This document shows positions 16,590-25,380 of a stretch of 64,000 bases of DNA, piece after piece. The notes below the pieces were generated by a model. That model ran no database searches and was not told where the DNA came from. It saw only the letters and a program-made list of their open reading frames with translations. The number at the start of each line of letters is the position of its first letter. The stretch's first letter is position 1. The stretch spans positions 1 through 64,000 of the forward strand of contig JAIPCX010000004.1 in NCBI GenBank assembly GCA_021737945.1, in the 5' to 3' direction. Position numbers and translations under genes: made by a program. The stretch comes from Polynucleobacter sp. GTDB lineage: Bacteria > Pseudomonadota > Gammaproteobacteria > Burkholderiales > Burkholderiaceae_D.

Positions 16590-16835
16590 TTATTTCAAAC
16601 CATCCACCCAGGTTAATACAGCGGCAACCGCTACATAGACTTCACGCGGTATCTGCTCTTCCCCGTCCATACTAGAAAACAAAGCAAGTAATTCGTGATC
16701 AGTACCGATCTCGGTACCGCGCCGCTGTGCCTCTTCGATAATCGCTAACGATACAGAGTGACTGGTAGACGCTGACAAGGGTATCAGCGCTTGCTCATCC
16801 GCTTTAGATGGCTCGAGTTCGGGTGGGCGATTCAT
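16590..16835 (-). CDS. Small FlhB C-terminal-like protein (FlhX type)
   Basis: The 81-aa product matches the cytoplasmic end of FlhB after the autocleavage site: helix SLAIIEEAQRRGTEIGTDHE, then EEQIPREVYVAVAAVLTWVD, the same layout as the QVPEDLYYAVAQVIAYVF end of FlhB at 34.7 kb. It lacks the NPxH cleavage motif. Such short stand-alone FlhB C-terminal proteins are known in other bacteria, where they may take the place of the cleaved FlhB fragment in switching export substrates. Its start overlaps the end of the FliK-like gene by four bases, so the two are translated together. That pairing with a FliK-like ruler fits a role in export switching. Confidence 0.8.
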   Translation of the reverse strand: MNRPPELEPSKADEQALIPLSASTSHSVSLAIIEEAQRRGTEIGTDHELLALFSSMDGEEQIPREVYVAVAAVLTWVDGLK

Positions 16836-17944
16836 GCTTGCACATCCAACATCGCACCCGGTGCTGACGATCCCGTGGGCACACTAGGGCGCGCCGAATT
16901 AAACACTCGAAAAAGACCTAGGCTCAAACCCGACTCGCGTAACGCATTAGTCAACTGACTCACTTTTTGTCTAGCGCGCTCTGCCGTCGCGGGCTTAATC
17001 GCCCACACCAACAGATCGATCTGCGATCGGCCGAGGAATGACATCTTCAACCACAGCTCTCCCAACACGTGATGGTCGGTATGAATAGTCACTGTAAATG
17101 GTGGTGCATCTTTTTGATTGCGTCGACGTGAAGCGCGAAAAAATTCGATATCAAGCGGATTGGAATTAGCAAAAGGCAGTACCAACGCAAAGGCCAGCTC
17201 ACCGCGTGACTGCGCTGATAACGACTCCACCTGCGCCGCTTCAATATCGTCGATCGCTCTTTGCAGGCTAGCCTTGTACGGCGAATCGCGCTCACCTAAA
17301 ACACGGATTAAACGACGCAATAAGGTTTTTACATCCAACACAGCAGAAGCTTGTCCACGGCCGAGCATAGATTCCAGCCATAAACCCGAACCCTGTACCG
17401 CATTTTGCAAAGCACCCGCTGAGAGGCTGCTCATGGATAGTCGCATGCGCAAAAATTGGTGGATCAATTCCTTATCACCCGCTGATTTCAACAAGGTCGC
17501 AATCTCTTTAGGCTCAAAGAGCGACATTAATGTGGGGGACATCGGCGGGCGCAACAACAAGGCTTGCAAACGCGATGGGGTTAGAGGGGTGGCAGCTAGT
17601 TCAGTGGCGGAGGTAGTCTCATGATGACCTGCACCCGATTGATGGATTTCCGCAGCTGCCCTGCGCGCATCAATGAGTCGTAGCCACCATCCACCTGGAC
17701 GGGATTGGGCTTTGAGCCAGACAGGATCACCGGGGCGAAAATGCAAACCAGGAGGGACATCGATCAGCTGCCCATTGAGCAGCAGTTTTAAACTCTCGCC
17801 GCGTAATTCCATGCTGCCTTGGATAATCTGTCCATCACGCAAACCCATTTCACGGGCTTGCGTAACTTCCAGCTGCAGCGGGCGAATTTCTGCAGAAATC
17901 GGGTGTATGCGACCCGAGGATGCGATCGGCTCAGTACCTGACAT
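16832..17944 (-). CDS. Second FliK-like flagellar protein
   Basis: The 370-aa product has the shape of a hook-length control protein. After an N-terminal beta-rich segment (residues 20-95) and a helical middle (120-225), its C-terminal third resembles the FliK export-switch domain: FALVLPFANSNPLDIEFFRA, then LGELWLKMSFLGRSQIDLLV. The classical FliK is encoded at 27.7 kb, so this is a second member. It lies four bases over the FlhX-like gene and 40 nt after the FimV-like gene in the same direction. I infer a part in export control, paired with the FlhX-like protein. Similarity is visible only in the C-terminal part, so the name is tentative. Confidence 0.7.
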   Translation of the reverse strand: MSGTEPIASSGRIHPISAEIRPLQLEVTQAREMGLRDGQIIQGSMELRGESLKLLLNGQLIDVPPGLHFRPGDPVWLKAQSRPGGWWLRLIDARRAAAEIHQSGAGHHETTSATELAATPLTPSRLQALLLRPPMSPTLMSLFEPKEIATLLKSAGDKELIHQFLRMRLSMSSLSAGALQNAVQGSGLWLESMLGRGQASAVLDVKTLLRRLIRVLGERDSPYKASLQRAIDDIEAAQVESLSAQSRGELAFALVLPFANSNPLDIEFFRASRRRNQKDAPPFTVTIHTDHHVLGELWLKMSFLGRSQIDLLVWAIKPATAERARQKVSQLTNALRESGLSLGLFRVFNSARPSVPTGSSAPGAMLDVQA

Positions 17945-17984
17945 CTGATGGGGTGCAAGTCAGTAAGTCAGGATACCTATCCGA

Positions 17985-18896
17985 TTATGGAAAACGAACC
18001 CACTTCTTTTTTTCCTCGGCAGAGACTTCTTGCGTTGGAGCGGCGCTAGCAACATTCACTGGCAATGGCGGAATAGCGATTTGTCGTTGAACCGCTACTG
18101 CCGGTGCGACTGCAGCTGGAGCCGTTGATGAAGGTATAAACAAGCTTTGCTTTTTCTCGTAGTGCACATCGCCACTCATCGCCATGGTTGCACCGCTACC
18201 ACCCTCACCCATAACAACCATGCGCATCACATTCACATCGGGTAATTGCACTACCAGACCTGCATTGAGCTTGACGTTTTTCACAGGTGGTCTTAATTGC
18301 GGATTGGCACGCACAAACGCCTCACGCATGATTTCCATAGAAAACGGCGTCTTAGGGAAAGTTTTAGCAATCACCTTGTCCAGCGTATCATTTTTTTGAG
18401 CGACATACGCATCACGGTCAGCCGATGCTGTTTTTACGCTCTCACCGGCGACTTGCTGTATCACTGGGTTAGCTGCGGGTGCGGTTGCAGCTGCAGGAGC
18501 ACGTGCTACCTTGCGACGCTTAGGCGCAACAGCGACGGGCGCGGGTTGATCATGACCACCGTCGAATTTAACGACAGCCGTTTTATCTGATCCGTGTTTG
18601 TCATCCGCCTTGCCTGCTGGTTTTTCAGCTTGTTTATCAGCAGCTTTTTCAGCGGCGTTATCACGACCTGCATCAGGCTTGGCAGCCGCTTCTTTTTGCT
18701 CGTCCTTCTTAGGCAGGAAAGCCTTAGGTACTGCATTTTTTGGAAACGGTTTAGAAGGCAAATCCGGCTCAGCAGGTTTCTCTTCTTCTTTTTTTGCATC
18801 CTTGGCTGGCTCCTTAGGTGGATCAGCAGCCAAAGCCGAACTACCCAATGCCAACAGCAGGCAAGCGAGAAGTGCATTTATACGTAGTTTGTTCAT
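17985..18896 (-). CDS. Exported proline/alanine/lysine-rich protein with FimV/LysM-like domain
   Basis: The 303-aa product has a clear Sec signal peptide (MNKLRINALLACLLLALGSS, cleaved near ALAA), then about 130 residues rich in P, A, K, D and E that look unstructured. At about 160-215 a FimV-type LysM-like module follows: YVAQKNDTLDKVIAKTFPKT, then MEIMREAFVRANPQLRP and LNAGLVVQLPD. In FimV and HubP this module sits in the periplasm and binds peptidoglycan. The gene lies between the FlgT-like and FliK-like genes, so a link to the flagellar outer ring or cell-pole wall is likely. The exact role is not known. Confidence 0.65.
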   Translation of the reverse strand: MNKLRINALLACLLLALGSSALAADPPKEPAKDAKKEEEKPAEPDLPSKPFPKNAVPKAFLPKKDEQKEAAAKPDAGRDNAAEKAADKQAEKPAGKADDKHGSDKTAVVKFDGGHDQPAPVAVAPKRRKVARAPAAATAPAANPVIQQVAGESVKTASADRDAYVAQKNDTLDKVIAKTFPKTPFSMEIMREAFVRANPQLRPPVKNVKLNAGLVVQLPDVNVMRMVVMGEGGSGATMAMSGDVHYEKKQSLFIPSSTAPAAVAPAVAVQRQIAIPPLPVNVASAAPTQEVSAEEKKKWVRFP

Positions 18897-18914
18897 TTTT
18901 TATCTCCAGATTTC

Positions 18915-20078
18915 TCAGAAGGGGGTGGCGATCCAGTCGCCGGATCTTGCGATGTCTCTGGGGCCGGCAAGCTTTCTGATGATGGCTTTGCCGTTATCCA
19001 CGCTGACAACCTCAACTAATGCCAAATGTTGCGCACTATCGGGTTCTAAAATTCGTGCTGGTAAAAACTCACGGTTCATTAACAACAGCTGATCGCCGAT
19101 AGCTAATCCAGCCGTGTGTCCACCATTGATTACCCAACCATTCACGGCGCTTTCAGGCATCACGTTGAATTGCTGTGGTTTGCATCCAAAATCGGTATCC
19201 ATCTTATCTTGCCAACTATCCAGCACGCGGTCGAGTTCAGACAACAAACCGGGCGGTAATGGCTGGCTAGTTGTACTCAGTTCTGCTGCTGGGAAAAACA
19301 GTGGCACAGCCTCTTGCCACAATAAACGCTGACTACTACGCTCCACCACCGACAAGCGCATAACGAAAGGTACCGGTGTACGACGTGGTGCATCGTCACT
19401 GAAAAAATCACGCGTCGCACTCACCACTTTTTGCAACACGGGTTTCGTGTTGGCTGGACGTATAGCTTCAATACCCAATGCACCCGATGGCAATAATTCC
19501 AGTTGTATATGATAAGGAGCGATATCCGGTATGGCTCCGCTTAACGCACGATCGTAGGCATTGGTCGGAACCAAGGTTGTCGGTGCCAGCGACCATTTAC
19601 GGCCCGCCGTTGCACGGGCGAACAACTTGGACTTAGCCTGATTAAGCAGCCTCTTCCAGTCATATTGATCTGCTCCGCTAGTGGCAATCCGCAGCGAAGC
19701 ATCAAACGTAGCTTCACGACGGTAACGCTGAAGGTTAGCGCGGCAAATTTCTTCTGAAGGCGTAATACCTTTGCCTTCGGCAATGATGGCGGCTGATGGG
19801 CCGTCTTCTGCCTGAAGATAATTCAGCACGCGCACTCCACTGACTTTCATGTCTGAACTAATACGAGTGTTCTCGTGCAGCTTGCCATTGTTATCTACCC
19901 AGGCTGCAGTATGTACGCGTGTCTGGCCATCCATCGCAGCCTTAACGAGTGCATTTTGCAGAGCTACCAGACGCTTGCGCGGGTCGGTAGGCAGTGGTGT
20001 GTCGCCTGCATAAGCAGACACCAAAGCACCGGCCAGCGGCAAGGCCAAAAGCAAGGGTAGAAAACGAGAGGCACGCAT
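18915..20078 (-). CDS. FlgT-like periplasmic flagellar ring protein
   Basis: The 387-aa product has a Sec signal peptide (MRASRFLPLLLALPLAGALV, cleaved near AYAG). Its length and layout fit FlgT, a ring protein of Vibrio-type sodium-driven flagella: an N-terminal domain with Cys at about 110, a middle domain, and a C-terminal SH3-like part (VINGGHTAGLAIGDQLLLMN, then VEVVSVDNGKAIIRKLAG). I chose the ATG at 20078 because GGTGA lies eight bases upstream; a GTG at 20087 opens the frame three codons earlier. The FlgP-like gene lies 29 nt upstream and the FimV-like gene 18 nt downstream. The FlgT assignment rests on fold pattern and context. Confidence 0.7.
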   Translation of the reverse strand: MRASRFLPLLLALPLAGALVSAYAGDTPLPTDPRKRLVALQNALVKAAMDGQTRVHTAAWVDNNGKLHENTRISSDMKVSGVRVLNYLQAEDGPSAAIIAEGKGITPSEEICRANLQRYRREATFDASLRIATSGADQYDWKRLLNQAKSKLFARATAGRKWSLAPTTLVPTNAYDRALSGAIPDIAPYHIQLELLPSGALGIEAIRPANTKPVLQKVVSATRDFFSDDAPRRTPVPFVMRLSVVERSSQRLLWQEAVPLFFPAAELSTTSQPLPPGLLSELDRVLDSWQDKMDTDFGCKPQQFNVMPESAVNGWVINGGHTAGLAIGDQLLLMNREFLPARILEPDSAQHLALVEVVSVDNGKAIIRKLAGPRDIARSGDWIATPF

Positions 20079-20107
20079 GATAGTCACCGTTTTAGTGTCA
20101 GTACTGA

Positions 20108-20695
20108 TTAGCGGCTACGAGCAGCCAACTGATTCAGGTACAGAACGCGCAGATCATTAACTACACGGCCATCCAAGGACATGGTGGTCTCATAGGTATC
20201 GTCACCAATCGGTGTGATCGACTCGAGAACCGCGCCATAGATGATGCCTTGTACACGCGTACGGAAGGTATCACTCGTCACCATCATCTCAGCAACAGTC
20301 GTTGTCGCATCGAGTTGTTGACCGTAAACCTGTTCCGTCAACGCACGATAGGCATCGAGCTTGGAAGCACGAATAGCCATCAAGCGCTGTTGCGAAGCAT
20401 TTTTATGATTCTGTGTGCTGATAACTGCGTAGCCGGTAGCACGGATCGTCTGCTGACGCTCCATCATCGGCGTAATCATGCTCACAGGTTCAGCTGATGC
20501 CTTGGACTCTGCCTTAGGCTCGGAGCGTGCAACCTCAGTTGCAGGCGTCCTGGGTTCAGCCGGTTTGACTGACTCAACTGGTTTAGTTTCAGCTTTAGCA
20601 GACGCATTGTCAGCTATCGCCAGCGAGGGAAACGTCTGGCAAGCTGAAATCAGCGCAACCAGCGAAACCATTGTGCATTTGGACATCTTGTTCAT
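20108..20695 (-). CDS. flgP: LPP20-family outer-membrane lipoprotein, FlgP-like
   Basis: The 195-aa product begins with a lipoprotein signal (MNKMSKCTMVSLVALISAC) with lipobox ISAC, so Cys19 would be lipidated. After a charged A/P/E/K linker (residues 28-75) comes the LPP20/FlgP core: RLMAIRASKLDAYRALTEQV, then YGAVLESITPIGDDTYETTM. FlgP proteins form an outer-membrane ring around the flagellum in Vibrio and Campylobacter. It is the first gene of the operon that also holds the FlgT-like gene, and a sigma-28 promoter lies upstream. FlgP is more likely than another LPP20 protein because of this context. Confidence 0.75.
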   Translation of the reverse strand: MNKMSKCTMVSLVALISACQTFPSLAIADNASAKAETKPVESVKPAEPRTPATEVARSEPKAESKASAEPVSMITPMMERQQTIRATGYAVISTQNHKNASQQRLMAIRASKLDAYRALTEQVYGQQLDATTTVAEMMVTSDTFRTRVQGIIYGAVLESITPIGDDTYETTMSLDGRVVNDLRVLYLNQLAARSR

Positions 20696-20857
20696 GAATC
20701 ACCCCTTTTTGTCGTCATCGCATTCGTCCCACCCGGAACGCTTCTTGCGAAACCTAGTTATTTCTCGAAAAACCAACCACTAGAACCTGACTGGACTACC
20801 GAGACCACGTTCTACCGAAGCATTTACGGTGAGCAAAAATTCCTTTACTCCCACGCT

Positions 20858-20884
20858 TAATCGGCAGCCATTTCAGGTTCTTTA
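20858..20884 (-). promoter_or_regulatory. Sigma-28 (FliA) promoter of the flgP-like operon
   Basis: Read on the minus strand, the site is TAAAGAAC, 11 nt, then GCCGATTA, matching the flagellar sigma-28 consensus at most positions. It would give a leader of about 155 nt before the FlgP-like gene. The five genes from 20695 down to 16590 are close together and read the same way, so they probably form one late flagellar operon. The site lies in the 416-nt gene-free stretch 20696-21111, which also holds the flhA promoter facing the other way. Confidence 0.8.
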
Positions 20885-21011
20885 ACGAAATGCCTACCGG
20901 AAACTCAACAAAACGGCTAAAAAATAGTTAAAAGATAATTTTTTCACTATGAATCCAATGAAATTCATGCCTGCCACTAATAAATCTTGCCGGAAAAGGG
21001 CTAAGAATTGG

Positions 21012-21026
21012 TGGCACATCAATTGC
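21012..21026 (+). promoter_or_regulatory. Sigma-54 promoter of flhA-flhF-flhG-fliA
   Basis: The site reads TGGCAC, five bases (ATCAA), then TTGCT. It keeps the GG and GC pairs of the sigma-54 (RpoN) consensus with the correct spacing. It lies about 85 nt upstream of the flhA ATG, giving a leader of roughly 75 nt. A single TTGCCG half-site (20987-20992) like those upstream of flgB lies 20 nt before the -24 element. No other gene is visible in this 416-nt gap. Confidence 0.82.
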
Positions 21027-21111
21027 TTAGTAGTTCCACGAGGAAATTTGCATTTGATAGACCAAAATTTTAACTTATTGATTTTTAAAGAATTTTAAAC
21101 AAAGCATAGTA

Positions 21112-23214
21112 ATGAGCACCCTTTCCATGTCAACAATCCGACAGCGTCTGTCTGGCTTCGAATTCTCGGGCCTAGGCATTCCTTTCCTCGTATTGCTGAT
21201 CATGGCCATGCTGGTAGTGCCCTTGCACCCCATGCTGCTGGATATTTTCTTTACTTTTAATATTCTCGTCAGCGTGGTCGTAATCATGATCGCGATCGGC
21301 ACAAAAAAACCGCTAGATTTTTCATCGTTCCCCTCTGTTCTTCTTTTTGCAACGATGTTGCGACTAGCGCTGAACGTGGCGTCGACCCGAGTCATTTTAG
21401 TGAATGGCCATGAAGGCGAACACGCCGCTGGCGCGGTGGTAGCGGCCTTTGGAGAATTTGTTATCGCCGGCAATTATGTTGTCGGTTTTATTATTTTCGT
21501 GATCCTGATGATCATCAACTTCGTGGTGGTCACCAAGGGTGCTGGCCGAGTCTCCGAGGTGAACGCCCGTTTCACCCTGGATGCGATGCCCGGTAAGCAG
21601 ATGGCGATTGATGCCGACTTGAATGCTGGCTCGATTACCCAAGAACAAGCCAAAAAAAGGCGCGATGAAATTTCGCAAGAAGCCGACTTCTTCGGCTCCA
21701 TGGACGGTGCCTCTAAATTTGTCTCCGGCGATGCCCTGGCCGGTTTGTTGGTTTTACTAATTAACGTTATCGGTGGCCTAGCAATTGGTGTCGGTCAGCA
21801 CGACCTGTCATTCGCAGAAGCTGGCAAGCTGTATGTATTGCTGACCATCGGTGATGGCTTGGTCGCCCAGATTCCTTCCCTATTCTTATCACTGGCCACC
21901 GCCATTATCGTCACTCGCGTGACCACTGCGGAAACCATGACCGAACAGGCCATGACGCAATTGGCCAACCCAACTGCCCTCTTTATTGGCGCAACCATCA
22001 TGACGATTTTGGGTGTGGTGCCTGGCATGCCACATCTGGTGTTCCTGACGCTCGCCTTAGCCGCAGCGGGTTTGGGTGTGATGCTGTTAAATCAAGAGGA
22101 TGTGCTCTCAAAAGAAGCCGAACAACAAGCCGCTGCCGACGATAAACCCGATGCCCCTAAAGAACTGGACTGGGATGACGTTGATCAAGTGGATTTGATC
22201 GGCCTGGAAATTGGCTATGGACTCATACCTTTAGTAAACCCTGAGACTGGCGGGCAGTTAATGCCACGCGTCAAAGGCGTACGCAAAAAACTCTCGGCTG
22301 AACTGGGCTTCCTGATTCAGCCCGTGCGTATTCGTGATGCATTGAATCTCGACCCCGACGTCTATCACATCGTATTAAATGGTGTGGTGCGCGGTCGCGG
22401 CGAAATCAAGAGCGGTCGTGAACTCGCCATCAATCCTGGCAAAGTCTACGGTGAGCTGGAAGGTATACCTACTAAAGAACCAGCCTTCGGTTTAGAAGCG
22501 GTATGGATTGACCCGGCCCAGCGCGACTATGCACGCACACTCGGTTACACCGTGGTTGATCCGGCCACCGCAATTGCTACCCATTTAAATAAAGTACTGC
22601 GCGATAGCGCTTCTGAACTGCTCTCGCATGATGAAACCCAACAGCTGCTGGATAAATTAGCCGCTAAGTCTCCTAAATTAGTAGAAGACCTCGTTCCCGG
22701 TAAGATGGCCTTGGGCGTCATCACTCGCACGCTCCAGCATTTGCTCGCCGAAGGTGTCGCGATTCGTGACATGCGCACCATTGTTGAAACCTTGTCCGAT
22801 GTCGCTGGCAAAACGCAAGACCCAGAACAACTCACCGCTTACGTACGCCCCAAGCTCGGTCGCATGATCGTGCAAGAGCTGGTGGATATGAAAGATAGCT
22901 TGCCAGTGATGACGCTGGCTCCCGATTTAGAGCAACTACTGCACAACGTGCTGTCGAACGGCGCACCCGGACAATCGGTAGTGATTGAACCAGGCCTCGC
23001 AGAAAGTTTGTTTGCCGCATTGCGTGAAGCGGGCCACACCGTCGAAGACGATGGTAATCCCGCTGTACTGGTGGTAGCCCCTTCGATTCGCCCATGGCTG
23101 TCGAAGATGGTTCGCCACCGCATACCAGAAATGACGGTGCTCTCGTATACCGAGATCCCCGATGATCAAGCAGTCAAAGTTATTTACACGGTAGAAGCAC
23201 AGACCAAGTCCTAA
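21112..23214 (+). CDS. flhA: Flagellar export apparatus protein FlhA
   Basis: FlhA is the large membrane component of the flagellar type III export gate. The 700-aa product has about eight membrane segments in its first 330 residues, with the signature LFATMLRLALNVASTRVILV near 80-100 and the conserved FHIPEP-family loop (GRVSEVNARFTLDAMPGKQM, then AIDADLNAGSITQEQAKKRR). The cytoplasmic C-terminal half is complete. Length is normal. The start at 21112 has no strong ribosome site; an ATG five codons later is possible. A sigma-54 promoter precedes it, and flhF follows after 26 nt. Confidence 0.97.
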   Translation: MSTLSMSTIRQRLSGFEFSGLGIPFLVLLIMAMLVVPLHPMLLDIFFTFNILVSVVVIMIAIGTKKPLDFSSFPSVLLFATMLRLALNVASTRVILVNGHEGEHAAGAVVAAFGEFVIAGNYVVGFIIFVILMIINFVVVTKGAGRVSEVNARFTLDAMPGKQMAIDADLNAGSITQEQAKKRRDEISQEADFFGSMDGASKFVSGDALAGLLVLLINVIGGLAIGVGQHDLSFAEAGKLYVLLTIGDGLVAQIPSLFLSLATAIIVTRVTTAETMTEQAMTQLANPTALFIGATIMTILGVVPGMPHLVFLTLALAAAGLGVMLLNQEDVLSKEAEQQAAADDKPDAPKELDWDDVDQVDLIGLEIGYGLIPLVNPETGGQLMPRVKGVRKKLSAELGFLIQPVRIRDALNLDPDVYHIVLNGVVRGRGEIKSGRELAINPGKVYGELEGIPTKEPAFGLEAVWIDPAQRDYARTLGYTVVDPATAIATHLNKVLRDSASELLSHDETQQLLDKLAAKSPKLVEDLVPGKMALGVITRTLQHLLAEGVAIRDMRTIVETLSDVAGKTQDPEQLTAYVRPKLGRMIVQELVDMKDSLPVMTLAPDLEQLLHNVLSNGAPGQSVVIEPGLAESLFAALREAGHTVEDDGNPAVLVVAPSIRPWLSKMVRHRIPEMTVLSYTEIPDDQAVKVIYTVEAQTKS

Positions 23215-23240
23215 TCAGACGAGTCGCAACAGGAAAAAAC

Positions 23241-24554
23241 ATGGAACTTAAACGCATCCTCGCAAAAGATCTCCGACGGGCCACCGAAAAGGCGGTTGCC
23301 CTATACGGTCAGGACGTGCTCTTCGTGTCGAATTCACGCGCCAACGGAATGATCGAAGTGATCGTCGCTGTCGACGTTAATCCCGAACCGTGGGCAGAAG
23401 CCAGTACTAGCGGCGGTGGTGAGCGCTTCGGCGAAGTGTTGCATCAGTCATTTAAAGCACTCGATAAAGGTGCAACTGCCTCCCCTGCTGACGAGACCTC
23501 GATCAAACAGGATGCCCATCAGCACGCGCACAACGATCGCAATGATGAACTGAACAGCGATTCGTCCAACGCATCACAGCATCGCGAATATATACGCGGG
23601 CGTGAAATCGTTGACATGGTGCGTGATGAACTCTCGGCTATCCGTAAAGAATTTAAGTTAGCCCAACGGGTCGCTACCTGGCAATCGGAAAGCTCAGCCA
23701 ATGCAGCGGTACGACCACTGATCGCCGCCCTAGCCGAAGCCAGCATCCCTGTTTCATTGCGTACCTTATTAGTTGATCACATCAACTCAATGACTGATCT
23801 GGACGAAGCCAAGGAAGCCCTGCGACTGCATCTAACTAAGAGCTTGGGTGAACATTGGGCCAAACTGCCACAACGCGGTGTACACGCTATTGCAGGCCCC
23901 GCTGGTGCAGGTAAAACATTGATGGTAGCCCGCTTAGCGCGCGCTGCCGCTGAACGTAAAGGCGCAGAATCGGTCGCAGTTATTAGTTATAGCGATCAAC
24001 GTGCTGGTGCGTGGAGCCAAATACAAATGTTATGCGCGCAATCGGGGGTTGATTGCCTGCGCGCTAACGATCCAGAAACACTAAAAACCCTGCTCTCTGA
24101 ACTCGGCCAACGTCGTTTGGTATTAATCGACACACCCGGTGTGCAGACTGCAGAAAAACTTCAACAGATCATTGAGTGCTGCCCTGAACTCAGCGCTCAT
24201 TTAATTGTGCCAGCTGATGCCTCGATGACGACGGTACGTCGCTATCTGGCTGACATGAAAATTAACTGGTCCAGCTTAATGGTTTCGCGCATGGATGAAG
24301 CAACTCAACCGTGGGCGCTGCTGCAAATGTTGTGCGAAAAGCCAGTCAAATTGTCCGCTGCATCACACAGCCCACTCGCTACTGACGGCTCTCAAGTACT
24401 GACCGCCAATGAATTGGTGGCACTGGCGATTCGTGGACTGGGATTAGAAACCACGCTGGTCGCCGACGAGGTATTAGATAAAGACGAAATGACCGTGGTC
24501 ACTGCCACTCATGCTTTGGTCAACCGTATAGAGACTGCCGCTCATGCAAGCTAA
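23241..24554 (+). CDS. flhF: Flagellar biosynthesis GTPase FlhF
   Basis: FlhF is an SRP-type GTPase that sets flagellum number and place, most often at the cell pole. The N-terminus (MELKRILAKDLRRATEKAVA, then YGQDVLFVSNSRANGMIEVI) is typical. The GTPase part has a P-loop GPAGAGKT near residue 219 and an IDTPGVQTAEKLQ segment near 300. Both differ a little from the usual GPTGVGKTT and DTAGR forms, and the last motif reads SRMDEATQP instead of TKLDE. Length (437 aa) and the order flhA-flhF-flhG-fliA are standard. The end overlaps flhG by 11 nt. Confidence 0.93.
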   Translation: MELKRILAKDLRRATEKAVALYGQDVLFVSNSRANGMIEVIVAVDVNPEPWAEASTSGGGERFGEVLHQSFKALDKGATASPADETSIKQDAHQHAHNDRNDELNSDSSNASQHREYIRGREIVDMVRDELSAIRKEFKLAQRVATWQSESSANAAVRPLIAALAEASIPVSLRTLLVDHINSMTDLDEAKEALRLHLTKSLGEHWAKLPQRGVHAIAGPAGAGKTLMVARLARAAAERKGAESVAVISYSDQRAGAWSQIQMLCAQSGVDCLRANDPETLKTLLSELGQRRLVLIDTPGVQTAEKLQQIIECCPELSAHLIVPADASMTTVRRYLADMKINWSSLMVSRMDEATQPWALLQMLCEKPVKLSAASHSPLATDGSQVLTANELVALAIRGLGLETTLVADEVLDKDEMTVVTATHALVNRIETAAHAS

Positions 24555-25377
24555 AACCGTAAAACGCAACACCGAAGTGATAGGTATCGCCAGTGGTAAA
24601 GGAGGCGTGGGTAAAACGACGCTCTCAACCAATCTGGCGGTTGCTCTCACCATGATGAATAAAAAAGTCATGCTGCTTGATGGTGATCTGGGTCTGGCCA
24701 ATGCGCAAATCGCACTAGGCTGCAAGACACAGTACAACCTCTCGCATGTGATTGCCGGTGAAAAAACGCTGAAAGAAATCATTGTCACCTCACGACAAGG
24801 CGTATTACTCGTACCTGGCGCATCGGGTGTGCATGAAATGGCAGCGATTAGCCCAGCCATTACGGCGGGCATCGTGCAAGCTTTTTCAGAACTCGATGAC
24901 GATATTGATTACTTAATTTTAGATGCCGCTGCTGGTATCGCGCCGTCGGTATTGGCTTTTATGGAAGCCTGCCAGCGCCGCTTTATCGTGGTCAAAGATG
25001 AACCTTCGTCGATTGCGGATGCCTACGGCATTATTAAAGTCATGACGCGCGATCTCGAACTGGATGAAATTTATCTCATACCAAATATGGTGGAAAGCCA
25101 GGCTGCTGGTGCTCAGCTGTATCGCCGCGTGAATGAAGTGTGCGACCGTTTTCTGGGCAAGACGCTACAGTATTTAACATCCATTGAGTCCGACGAGATG
25201 ATTCTCACCGCCCTCAAAAAATATCAGTCAGTGATGGAATTTGCGCCCGGCAGTGCCGGTGCTCGCGATTACCGCCGTCTGGCTGATGCCATCACCCACC
25301 TGCCTAGTATCAGTCACGCCTCTGGAGGACTTCAGTTCTTCATGGAACGTCTGGTGCGGCAGAACCAAGGGGCTTAA
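24544..25377 (+). CDS. flhG: MinD-like ATPase FlhG (FleN/YlxH), flagellar number regulator
   Basis: FlhG is a MinD/ParA-family ATPase that limits flagellum number, working with FlhF; in Pseudomonas its homologue FleN also restrains the activator FleQ. The 277-aa product has the deviant Walker A motif near residue 16 (GIASGKGGVGKTTLSTNLAV), then VMLLDGDLGLANAQIALG and LDAAAGIAPSVLAFMEAC, all typical. Its start overlaps flhF and fliA follows after 3 nt, so the genes are co-translated. A FleQ-like activator is encoded at 41-42 kb, so a similar FleN-FleQ link is plausible here. Confidence 0.94.
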   Translation: MQAKTVKRNTEVIGIASGKGGVGKTTLSTNLAVALTMMNKKVMLLDGDLGLANAQIALGCKTQYNLSHVIAGEKTLKEIIVTSRQGVLLVPGASGVHEMAAISPAITAGIVQAFSELDDDIDYLILDAAAGIAPSVLAFMEACQRRFIVVKDEPSSIADAYGIIKVMTRDLELDEIYLIPNMVESQAAGAQLYRRVNEVCDRFLGKTLQYLTSIESDEMILTALKKYQSVMEFAPGSAGARDYRRLADAITHLPSISHASGGLQFFMERLVRQNQGA

Positions 25378-25380
25378 GCC

